From VBAS01 sp035318985 (GTDB lineage Bacteria > Bacteroidota > Bacteroidia > Chitinophagales > Chitinophagaceae), in NCBI GenBank assembly GCA_035318985.1, contig DATHDP010000019.1, positions 1 to 6,576 on the forward strand: a stretch of DNA of 6,576 bases, read 5' to 3'. Both the position numbers and the translations under genes were made by a program. A model generated the notes under the pieces. The model saw nothing but the letters and a program-made list of their open reading frames with translations. It ran no database searches and was not told the origin of the DNA. Below, one piece after another: positions 1 through 6,019 of the stretch (position 1 is its first letter; each line of letters starts with the position of its first letter).

Positions 1-276
1 ACTTGCGATCAATTCATTCATTTTTATACGTATGGCAGTAGTGGTTTTGTTTACGGCCCTTTGAATAATAAAAAAGCTAAGAAACGTAATTGAAAGAATA
101 ATGTCGCGGACGAGATCCTGGAGATTAGCGTAGTTTTTTACGCTTTGTACAAGGAAAAAGATCACTAATAAAAGTGCAACAACAAATGTAAATGGATGCC
201 CATATATTTTTAATGTGGTACCAACCATACTTTCGAACCATTGTTCAATGCGCTGGTAAGTTGTTTTTTCTTTCAT
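1..276 (-). CDS. Low-affinity iron permease-family membrane protein, N-terminal 92 residues (partial, runs off left edge)
   Basis: Reading the minus strand from an ATG at 276-274 gives 92 uninterrupted codons to the first base of the window. The protein starts MKEKTTYQRIEQWFESMVG, followed by a short link with GHPF (about residues 26-29). A first hydrophobic segment spans about residues 30-45 and a second about 58-71. Next comes a QRAVNKTTTAIRIKMNELI stretch (about 72-90). A short charged N-terminus, a G-x-P-F/W before the first membrane helix, and an IQ..x(n)..KxxELI segment after the second are typical of the low-affinity iron permease family (PF04120, yeast Fet4-like; small bacterial versions are mostly of unproven function). 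It lies 50 bases downstream of the TPR lipoprotein gene on the same strand, so co-transcription is possible. No clear Shine-Dalgarno is present. Family assignment rests on remembered similarity; the C-terminal half is not visible. Confidence 0.75.
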   Translation of the reverse strand, partial: MKEKTTYQRIEQWFESMVGTTLKIYGHPFTFVVALLLVIFFLVQSVKNYANLQDLVRDIILSITFLSFFIIQRAVNKTTTAIRIKMNELIAS

Positions 277-326
277 GAATAAGGGTATAGAAAATTCGTG
301 CCATTGCTTTATTGCAAATATTCAAA

Positions 327-1883
327 TCATTTCTTTGCTTTTGCCATCGCTTGCCCAATTAATCCATTGTGCCGATTAGGATGTTGTTTCAAATCCTTTT
401 CAAATTCAGTAAGTGCTAAAGCAGGTTGATCCATTTCTAAAAGCAGTTCACCCAACAATTCACGGGCGGGAATAACAGGGCCTGGTGTGACGGGATGTTT
501 TTCTGTTGCATCTTCTGCATCAGCTGCTGCTTTCATGAGTGCTAAAGCTTTTTCATCATTCCCTTTTTTGTATTCGATCCAGGCTTCAGAAGCATTGATT
601 TGAACAGCAACCTGTGCTACTTCCAATGCTTTATTTTTTTGATCTTTCAGTTTTTCATATGCTGCTTTCAATGTGTCAAGTTCTTTTTCCGCAGCATTTA
701 TATTACCCAGGTGTACATGACCTAATACTCTCGTAAAATGAATAATAGCATTCTGCCACGGAAATTTATCCCATGGGAAATTAAATGGGTGTATTTTTAA
801 TTCTGCAGCCTGTTTCCAATCTTTTCTTTCTAATGCGTATCGGGCCGGTATAGCTGCAAATGCATAAGCCACTTTAAAATTTACAGGATATACTTCATTC
901 ATCGTTTGCAAATAATCCAATTGTTGTTTAGCAAGTGCATTTTCTTCTTTTTGCAAGTAAGCATATACCAGGTAATCCATGCCATGAAGCTCCTCATCCC
1001 AATGACCTTTGATCATTGCTTTTTCTGCATAGCATTTAGCAGCAGAAACAGACACAAGGTTTGACTTTATACATTCATCCCAAAGCCCAAGATTGGTGAA
1101 AATATGTGATGGCATATGTTGTGCATGAGCAGAAGCAGGTGCAATGCTTGCATATTTTCTTGCGGCTGGCAGAGCAAGCGCTGATAATTCGGGATAGTCA
1201 TAACTATGAATGAGATAATGAACAATGCCTGGATGTAATGGCTCCTCCTGGAAAATTGGACTTAATATCGCAAAAGCTTTTCGCTGTTTTGTATATGATT
1301 TATCAGTAGGATCTGCAGCAGCATTTAAGGACAGTGCATAAAAAATTGCCGCTTCTTTATCATCGGGATAGGTTTTATAAATTGACTCCATTGCTTTTTC
1401 AAACTTCAAAACACGGGTGCGATGATCTGATTGTTCAGTATTCTCATAGAATTGACCCATGGCTTCAATATAATCTGTCTCTCTTTTGGTTTTGTTTTTA
1501 ATTGAACGGGCTATTTGTATAGCCTGCATTCCTTTTAGTAATTCTGGTTGACTTGGTGGCATCCAAAGCGGATGAAAATTACTCATAGCCACTCCCCAAT
1601 AAGCCATGGCACAATCCGGAGCTGCATCAATAACCTTTGCAAACATTTTTTCAGCTTCATCATATTCAAATGAATGAAGTAATGCGATCGCAGTATTAAG
1701 ATCTTTTTGCAGGCTTGCAGGAACAGTTGAAGCGAAAGAAACAGTTCCAAATATTTCCCCTTCCTGCGGACCACAGGAAATAACTTCGCCTTTTTTTAGA
1801 TCCAACGAATTAATAGCTGAGTCTGTGTTGTTTTTACTTTTGCAGGAAAGTAATAGTATAATAAAGAAAGCAATTGATCTCAT
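327..1883 (-). CDS. TPR-repeat lipoprotein with a histidine-rich core
   Basis: This 518-residue protein has a short lipoprotein signal: a hydrophobic run ends in LLSC with the likely lipidated Cys at residue 14. Residues +2 to +5 are KSKN, which is not the acidic surface-export signal known in some Bacteroidota. TPR-like helical pairs are visible at about 67-102 (LLHSFEYDEAEKMFAKVIDA then AYWGVAM), 386-412, 433-455 and at the C-terminus (about 472-512). The middle is not ordinary TPR: it carries HPGIVHYLIHSYD (218-230), HAQHMPSHIF (253-262) and HWDEELHGMDYLVYAYL (294-310), rich in His, Asp and aromatic residues. I recognise these as hallmarks of a widespread bacterial family usually annotated only as 'tetratricopeptide repeat protein'; its biochemical role is not known to me. 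The start is well supported: the next in-frame Met is near residue 80 and a signal peptide follows the first one. A -7-like box lies 16 bases upstream. The iron permease-like gene follows in the same direction. Confidence 0.85.
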   Translation of the reverse strand: MRSIAFFIILLLSCKSKNNTDSAINSLDLKKGEVISCGPQEGEIFGTVSFASTVPASLQKDLNTAIALLHSFEYDEAEKMFAKVIDAAPDCAMAYWGVAMSNFHPLWMPPSQPELLKGMQAIQIARSIKNKTKRETDYIEAMGQFYENTEQSDHRTRVLKFEKAMESIYKTYPDDKEAAIFYALSLNAAADPTDKSYTKQRKAFAILSPIFQEEPLHPGIVHYLIHSYDYPELSALALPAARKYASIAPASAHAQHMPSHIFTNLGLWDECIKSNLVSVSAAKCYAEKAMIKGHWDEELHGMDYLVYAYLQKEENALAKQQLDYLQTMNEVYPVNFKVAYAFAAIPARYALERKDWKQAAELKIHPFNFPWDKFPWQNAIIHFTRVLGHVHLGNINAAEKELDTLKAAYEKLKDQKNKALEVAQVAVQINASEAWIEYKKGNDEKALALMKAAADAEDATEKHPVTPGPVIPARELLGELLLEMDQPALALTEFEKDLKQHPNRHNGLIGQAMAKAKK

Positions 1884-2033
1884 AGAAAAAAGATATATAC
1901 AAATTTAAGTTTTTTGTAACCGCTGTCAGTCAATTATAGTGATAGCTTAGTGTTTTGCAGTCGACAAACGAATCAGGAATGTATTCCCCCAAAATTATTC
2001 GCATAACTTTATTGCTTTTTATACCTATATCAT
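1884..2033. other. Divergent intergenic region between TPR lipoprotein and serine hydrolase genes
   Basis: These 150 AT-rich bases separate two genes transcribed away from each other and must hold both promoters. The minus-strand promoter candidate is listed separately. For the plus-strand gene, TAACTTTA at 2004-2011 is one mismatch from TAnnTTTG, 22 bases before the ATG, with no convincing -33 element. I see no small ORF, hairpin terminator or RNA gene here. Confidence 0.5.
1900..1934 (-). promoter_or_regulatory. Candidate Bacteroidota-type promoter for the TPR lipoprotein gene
   Basis: On the minus strand, 1907-1900 reads TAAATTTG, an exact match to the TAnnTTTG -7 box of Bacteroidota housekeeping promoters. 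An ATTG at 1934-1931 could serve as the -33 element (consensus TTTG), but the 23-base spacer is longer than the usual 19-21. The box sits 16 bases before the ATG at 1883, implying a leader of roughly ten bases and no Shine-Dalgarno. Such short leaders do occur in this phylum. The -7 match is what is seen; promoter activity is inferred. Confidence 0.45.
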
Positions 2034-3179
2034 ATGAATAAAATTTTGATCATCATTTCCTGCTGCATAACGATTGGTTGTAGCTCTGTACCAAAACTTT
2101 CCCATACTGATAAACCGGTCACCGCTGCGGATGATGTGTGGAGCACCGGGAATATTACTGCATTTGAAAAAAAACTGGAAGAGTTACGCAATCACTATCA
2201 CATTCCTTCAATTGCTATAGGTATCGTTAATGAAAAAAAGTTGGTGGTAAGAGGTGGATTAGGTTTTGCGGATATAAAAAAACAAATTAAGCCGGATGAG
2301 AATACAGTTTATCACCTTGCATCGATCACTAAGACTTTTGGATCTATTATCCTCATGCAATTAGTGGAACAAGGAAAACTAAGTCTTGATGACCCGATCG
2401 ACAAATACGGCATCAATTTAGGAGGAAGATGGGGGAGTGATCCCCGTATAAAAGTAAAACACCTGTTAACGCATACTGCAATGGGTAACTGGCGTAATGG
2501 TTTTAAACCCGGTTATAAATTCAGATACAATGGCGACTGGTATGGACGGTTGGGTAAAGTGATTGAACAAGCATCAGGAGAAAGTTTTGGAGAACTGGTG
2601 ATGAAAAATATCATTACCCCAATGGGAATGATAAATACCGTACCAAGTACAGATGACAGTGTAAATTTTAAATTGAGGGGGTATAACAAAGATTCTTTTT
2701 TGACAAAGGTGGCGCCCCCTTATAATTGGCAGGGAAAGCAAATAGCCCCAATACAAATGAAATATAGTTTTGGTCCGGCAGCAGGCATCATGAGCAGCGT
2801 AGCTGACCTGGCTAAATATTCCGTCGCTATTGATGAGAAAAAGTTTTTAAAATCCGAAACATGGCAAGAGGTTTTCACTCCTTATGTAACACCAAAAGGA
2901 AAAAAGATACAGTATGGTCTCGGCTGGTTTGTGAAAGAATATAAAGGATTAAAGATTATATGGCATACTGGTTGGTGGTATGGTTATTCAACTTTGCTGA
3001 TAAAGATCCCGCAAAAAGATCTTTGTTTTATTATACTCGCTAACTCTCAGGACCTGAGCCGCCCCTTTTATCTTACGCATTACCCTGTGCCTTTGCCAGA
3101 TCCCTTCAGTAAAAGTTTGAATAAAGATTTATTGGCCTCCGAGTTTGCATCACTGTTCATTCAATATTTCGTGGAGTGA
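2034..3179 (+). CDS. Serine hydrolase of the beta-lactamase/penicillin-binding (class C) fold, lipoprotein
   Basis: This 381-residue protein belongs to the beta-lactamase-related family (PF00144: AmpC, R61 DD-peptidase, EstB-type esterases). The catalytic SxxK motif is SITK (Ser97, Lys100) in the usual HLASITKTF context, followed by LVEQGKLSLDDPI. HLLTHTAM (143-150) is the family's conserved stretch after it. The second motif, normally YxN, aligns with Tyr165 in FRYNGDWYGRLG, so the Tyr is kept but the Asn position is Gly. SSVADLAKY (254-262) and GLGW (295-298) are typical. The third motif is HTG (311-313). The N-terminus is a lipoprotein signal; Cys16 (IGCSS) is the best lipidation site, though ISC10 is also possible. 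Members may be esterases, D-amino-acid peptidases or beta-lactamases, and the motifs do not decide; resistance should not be assumed. It has its own divergent start region and converges on the oxidoreductase gene with 19 bases between stops. Confidence 0.9.
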   Translation: MNKILIIISCCITIGCSSVPKLSHTDKPVTAADDVWSTGNITAFEKKLEELRNHYHIPSIAIGIVNEKKLVVRGGLGFADIKKQIKPDENTVYHLASITKTFGSIILMQLVEQGKLSLDDPIDKYGINLGGRWGSDPRIKVKHLLTHTAMGNWRNGFKPGYKFRYNGDWYGRLGKVIEQASGESFGELVMKNIITPMGMINTVPSTDDSVNFKLRGYNKDSFLTKVAPPYNWQGKQIAPIQMKYSFGPAAGIMSSVADLAKYSVAIDEKKFLKSETWQEVFTPYVTPKGKKIQYGLGWFVKEYKGLKIIWHTGWWYGYSTLLIKIPQKDLCFIILANSQDLSRPFYLTHYPVPLPDPFSKSLNKDLLASEFASLFIQYFVE

Positions 3180-3198
3180 TTGTGTATTGAGTTTTGAA

Positions 3199-4527
3199 CT
3201 ATATTTTTATTGCCCACTCATTCAGCATTGGTCTTCCCAACAAAGCATTTGCTTCCGCATCACCTTTAAATTTTTCTTTTTTGGGATCCCATTTTAATGG
3301 CCGTTTTACCTCGTAGGCGATATTGCCGATGTTACAAACTGTCGCAGTGCGATGTCCTATCTCCACATCACATATTGGTTTAGTACGTTTACGCATGGCA
3401 TTTAAGAAATCTTTGTAATGGTTCTCACTCTTGTACACATGCTTTTGCGTATCAGCAATTGGTTTATCTTTTATTGATGCAGGGGTTGTTTCAAGTTTGC
3501 CACGGGCTATGCGTAATTCGCCTTCAGTTCCTGTAAATAACACGGCATTGTTCCATTCCCATTTTTCATGGGTCATAATGATACCGTTGTTATACTTATA
3601 AGTTAGAAATGGATGGTCTGCATCCGGCGCAAAGATTTCTGTAGGACCGCTATCATCCATGTCCAGTGCCCATTGAGCAATGTCAAACATATGTGCACCC
3701 CAATCTGTTACCTGGCCACCACCAAATTCTTTGTATTTTCTCCAGTTAGGATAAACGTCTTTTGTAATAGGTGGCGCCAGTTCAGCATTAAAATGTTTAA
3801 ATTCATTTGGTCCCAGCCATTTTTTCCAATCCAATCCATCTGGTATCGGTTCTTCAGCCAGGTCATAAACAATTGGAGGCGGACCAACATTTACTTTTAT
3901 ATTTTTTATATCACCAATAAATCCATTGCGAATAATTTCAACCGCCTGGCGAAACTCCGGCCATGAACGTTGCATGCTTCCTGTTTGAAAAACACGGTTG
4001 TGTTTCCGTGCAGCATTCACCATTGCCCTTCCTTCTTTTACAGTAAGTGCCAATGGTTTTTCACAATAAATATCTTTTCCTGCTTCAGCCGCCCGAACCG
4101 CTACTGCAGCATGCCAATGGTCCGGTGTAGCAATAACTACAGCATCAATATCTTTCCTGGCAAGCAATTCTCTAAAATCATTATAAACCCCAATGTCATT
4201 ATTAGGAGCTTGTTTGTTTTTTTCCTGGTTAGTTTTTATGGTCTTCAGCATCAGCTCGGCCTTATCTTTATACACTTCGCTTATTGCAAGGATGCGGATC
4301 TCATTCGTTGTTAAAAAATAATTGCTGAGTATTTTTCCTTGCTTTCCGCAACCGATAAAACCGAGAGAGATCATGTCGCTTGGAGGAATGTATTTGGAAC
4401 CATCATGCCGAACTCCTCCAAGTACAAAACGTGGTACAATCATATATCCTGCAAGTGCCGTTGCAGAATACTTTATAAAATTTCTTCTGCTGTTGTCAAC
4501 GGGTGTTTTCTTTTTTTTATCCGTCAT
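3199..4527 (-). CDS. Tat-exported Gfo/Idh/MocA-family NAD(P)-dependent oxidoreductase
   Basis: The 442-residue protein begins with a twin-arginine signal: a lysine-rich start, then SRRNFIK (13-19) and a hydrophobic stretch to about residue 36 ending VPRFVLGG, common in Bacteroidota members. The Rossmann domain follows, with LGFIGCGKQG (55-64; dinucleotide-binding GxGxxG), ATPDHWHA (133-140) and the hallmark CEKPLALT (155-162), where Lys157 is the expected catalytic-site lysine. The C-terminal domain has GGGQVTDWGAHMFDIAQWAL (269-288), whose Asp275 and His279 match the family's DxGxH active-site motif. Length and layout are normal. Family members oxidise or reduce sugars, inositols and glycosides; Tat export of a folded protein would carry its bound nucleotide along, as in Zymomonas glucose-fructose oxidoreductase. 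The gene starts 28 bases after the ThuA-like gene and is probably co-transcribed with it. The substrate cannot be told from sequence; a sugar or glycoside is inferred from the partner. Confidence 0.92.
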   Translation of the reverse strand: MTDKKKKTPVDNSRRNFIKYSATALAGYMIVPRFVLGGVRHDGSKYIPPSDMISLGFIGCGKQGKILSNYFLTTNEIRILAISEVYKDKAELMLKTIKTNQEKNKQAPNNDIGVYNDFRELLARKDIDAVVIATPDHWHAAVAVRAAEAGKDIYCEKPLALTVKEGRAMVNAARKHNRVFQTGSMQRSWPEFRQAVEIIRNGFIGDIKNIKVNVGPPPIVYDLAEEPIPDGLDWKKWLGPNEFKHFNAELAPPITKDVYPNWRKYKEFGGGQVTDWGAHMFDIAQWALDMDDSGPTEIFAPDADHPFLTYKYNNGIIMTHEKWEWNNAVLFTGTEGELRIARGKLETTPASIKDKPIADTQKHVYKSENHYKDFLNAMRKRTKPICDVEIGHRTATVCNIGNIAYEVKRPLKWDPKKEKFKGDAEANALLGRPMLNEWAIKI

Positions 4528-4548
4528 TATAATTCATTTATTATTGAT

Positions 4549-4562
4549 AAAATGATCATTTT
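4549..4562. repeat. 14-base perfect palindrome at the ThuA-like/oxidoreductase gene junction
   Basis: AAAATGATCATTTT reads identically on both strands. It spans the last codons and TGA stop of the ThuA-like gene (stop at 4558-4556) and the first bases of the 28-base gap before the oxidoreductase start. It has no loop and no GC-rich stem, so it is a poor terminator. It could be a protein-binding site or chance; one such palindrome somewhere in an AT-rich window this size is not surprising. Confidence 0.35.
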
Positions 4563-5290
4563 TTTAAAGCCCATTGGATGCCTCCGGCAAGATGCTGAAG
4601 AAATAAAGGTTCGGTAAAAGCTTCCGGGTGATGACCCCACTCCGTATAAAAGGCCCTGCCGCCATCGTAAGTATGATACCATGCTATCGGATGATAGTCT
4701 GGCATTTTACCACCAGTATAGGTTTTTTCATCTATGGTGATCAATACAGTTACTGATTCTTTTTTAAAAGATTTAAAGTTGTAGATCTCTTCCATCCTGC
4801 TCAATGTATCAGGCATAAAACTAACGGAAGGGTGATCTTTTTTTACAACATTATATAAGGCTACCTGTGGCTTTGGATGGCTCTCAAAGTAAGCACCTAC
4901 CAAATTATTATACCATGGCCAATCATACTCTGTATCTGTAGCTGCATGAATCCCTACAAAACCCCCGCCGCTATTTATATATTTCTGAAAAGCCATTTGT
5001 TGCTCATCATTTAAAATATTACCTGTTGTACTTAAAAATACAACCGCACCATATTGCTTAAGGTTTGATTCAGTAAACACCGTTGCGTCTTCGGTTGTAT
5101 CTACAACCCAGTTTTTTTCAGAACCCATTTTTATTAACGCTGGTTTACCGGCCTCTATCGATTTATGACGATAACCCTTTGTAGAACTGAATACTAATAT
5201 TTTTTCTGGCTGCATTATTTTTTTGGTTGAAGAACAACTGAAAAAAATAACAATAAGAAAGAGAGAAATTAGTTTAAATGAATTGCTCAT
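4556..5290 (-). CDS. ThuA-like domain lipoprotein
   Basis: This 244-residue protein is a single ThuA domain (PF06283, class I glutamine amidotransferase-like fold) behind a lipoprotein signal: hydrophobic residues to FFSC with the likely lipidated Cys at 19. Domain landmarks are KILVFSSTKGYRHKSI (30-45), the strand LKQYGAVVFLST (77-88), GGGFVGIHAATDTEYDWPWY (108-127), IAWYHTYDGGRAFYTEWGHH (202-221) and GGIQWALKK at the C-terminus. These match the family along its full length. The strand that carries the nucleophile Cys in true amidotransferases has His (GIHAA) here, as usual for ThuA proteins, so amidotransferase activity is not expected. ThuA takes part in trehalose utilisation in Sinorhizobium, with ThuB, a Gfo/Idh/MocA dehydrogenase. 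Here too the next gene downstream encodes such an oxidoreductase, so a role in oxidised-sugar handling at the cell envelope is inferred. No Shine-Dalgarno or clear promoter box is seen. Confidence 0.88.
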   Translation of the reverse strand: MSNSFKLISLFLIVIFFSCSSTKKIMQPEKILVFSSTKGYRHKSIEAGKPALIKMGSEKNWVVDTTEDATVFTESNLKQYGAVVFLSTTGNILNDEQQMAFQKYINSGGGFVGIHAATDTEYDWPWYNNLVGAYFESHPKPQVALYNVVKKDHPSVSFMPDTLSRMEEIYNFKSFKKESVTVLITIDEKTYTGGKMPDYHPIAWYHTYDGGRAFYTEWGHHPEAFTEPLFLQHLAGGIQWALKK

Positions 5291-5475
5291 AATATAGATG
5301 ATTGCATAAGAGTTGGTGATTAATTGTTTTGTTTATGAAGTTAAGAACTTTTGTCTGGCTTTATTCCTCAGCTGAACCGTCGCCAATATTAGATGAGGGG
5401 GAGATTCGACCTTAGCGGATAGGAAAATTAAATTGTTAGATATTTGCTTGTTAAGTGAATCAATAAATTATTAGC
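5291..5475. other. Divergent intergenic region between ThuA-like and DUF4440-like genes
   Basis: This 185-base region is the longest non-coding stretch in the window. It must hold promoters in both directions. On the plus strand, GATATTTG at 5439-5446 is one mismatch from TAnnTTTG and would give a leader of about 25 bases for the gene at 5476, but no good -33 element sits at the right distance. On the minus strand, 5391-5384 reads TAATATTG, also one mismatch away, about 93 bases from the ThuA-like start. An 8-base palindrome TCAGCTGA lies at about 5368-5375. None of these is strong, and no small ORF or RNA gene is evident. Confidence 0.35.
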
Positions 5476-5931
5476 ATGAAAAAAACTGCCTTATTGCTTT
5501 TATCACATCTTGCCTGCATTATAGTTTTATATGGCCAGGATATAAAAGTAAACGACAAGCTACAAAAAGCGATCATCTCTTTAATTGACCAATATTCACA
5601 AGCAAGAGAAAAAAGAGATACAGCATTATTAAAAGCCATTTTAACACAAAATGTGGATCAATTGGTTTCTACTGGTGAGTGGAGGGCAGGAATAAATGCG
5701 GCTGTAGAAGGCATGATGAAAAGTTCTGCCAATAGCCCCGGAAAAAGAACACTTCATGTCGAAAAAATTCAAACTATTACTTCTTCATCTGCCATTGTAG
5801 ATTGCCGGTATGAAATACAAAATACAGATGGTACTGTACGAAAGATGTGGAGCACCTTTATTGTTATTGCTGATAAAAAAATATGGAAGATCATGGCAAT
5901 AAGAAATATGCTCCCAGCGCCGAATAATTAG
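5476..5931 (+). CDS. Secreted NTF2-like (DUF4440/SgcJ-type) protein
   Basis: This 151-residue protein has a Sec signal peptide: MKK, a hydrophobic core (about 4-19), and likely cleavage after LYG before Gln21, a pattern common in Bacteroidota. The mature part is one small NTF2/SnoaL-like alpha-beta cone fold: an N-terminal helix LQKAIISLIDQYSQAREKRD (29-48), ALLKAILTQNVDQLVSTGEW (50-69), then strands at about 92-116 (HVEKIQTITSSSAIVDCRYEI) and 119-145 (TVRKMWSTFIVIADKKIWKI). The order helix, 'ARD'-like turn, LxxxxxxD, and a terminal strand xWKIxAIRNM is characteristic of DUF4440 proteins, which are often annotated SgcJ/EcaC-family though enzymatic activity is usually unproven. No catalytic residues can be assigned. 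It is divergent from the ThuA-like gene and 88 bases upstream of the acetyltransferase gene on the same strand, with no obvious functional link to either. Confidence 0.8.
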   Translation: MKKTALLLLSHLACIIVLYGQDIKVNDKLQKAIISLIDQYSQAREKRDTALLKAILTQNVDQLVSTGEWRAGINAAVEGMMKSSANSPGKRTLHVEKIQTITSSSAIVDCRYEIQNTDGTVRKMWSTFIVIADKKIWKIMAIRNMLPAPNN

Positions 5932-5953
5932 CATGTTTATAGAATTGCGTTGT

Positions 5954-5990
5954 CTTGCGTGCCAAGGGGAAATTAAGACTTGTTCCAAGT
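5954..5990. repeat. Two adjacent short CTTG/CAAG inverted repeats
   Basis: Just after the DUF4440-like gene stand CTTG-N5-CAAG (5954-5966) and ACTTG-TTC-CAAGT (5978-5990). The second can form a 5-pair stem with a 3-base loop and is followed, after a few bases, by a T-rich run (about 5995-6003). They might form a weak terminator or a paired binding site before the acetyltransferase gene. The stems are short, so this is tentative. Confidence 0.25.
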
Positions 5991-6019
5991 GATATTCTTT
6001 TTCTAAATTAACAACAGAA

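Noticed and set aside
1583..1774. 63-codon minus-strand frame within the TPR lipoprotein gene
   Set aside because: It is an out-of-frame reading of the same strand as the real gene, with no independent start context.
2574..2756. 60-codon minus-strand frame opposite the serine hydrolase gene
   Set aside because: It is an antisense shadow of a gene with intact catalytic motifs.
3002..3024. AAAGATC-N9-GATCTTT inverted repeat followed by T-rich sequence, resembling a terminator
   Set aside because: It lies inside the serine hydrolase reading frame, about 155 bases before the stop, with an AT-rich stem; it encodes conserved strand residues and is more likely chance.
2034..3179. Interpretation as an antibiotic-resistance beta-lactamase
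   Set aside because: The family is mostly esterases and peptidases, the YxN motif is altered, and there is no AmpR-type regulator or mobile element nearby.
3708..3890. 60-codon minus-strand frame inside the oxidoreductase gene
   Set aside because: It is an out-of-frame shadow on the same strand, covering the well-conserved C-terminal domain of the real gene.
3613..4317. Two plus-strand open frames of 117 and 114 codons opposite the oxidoreductase gene
   Set aside because: They lie wholly inside a well-supported Gfo/Idh/MocA gene, have cysteine- and phenylalanine-rich composition typical of antisense shadows, and show no recognisable domain.
4322..4617. Overlapping plus-strand frames of 77 and 92 codons across the ThuA-like/oxidoreductase junction
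   Set aside because: They are antisense to the Tat signal region and the ThuA C-terminus, both of which are strongly supported on the minus strand; no start signal or domain supports them.
5785..5988. 67-codon minus-strand frame over the end of the DUF4440-like gene
   Set aside because: It is largely antisense to the conserved C-terminal strands of the real gene, with no recognisable feature.
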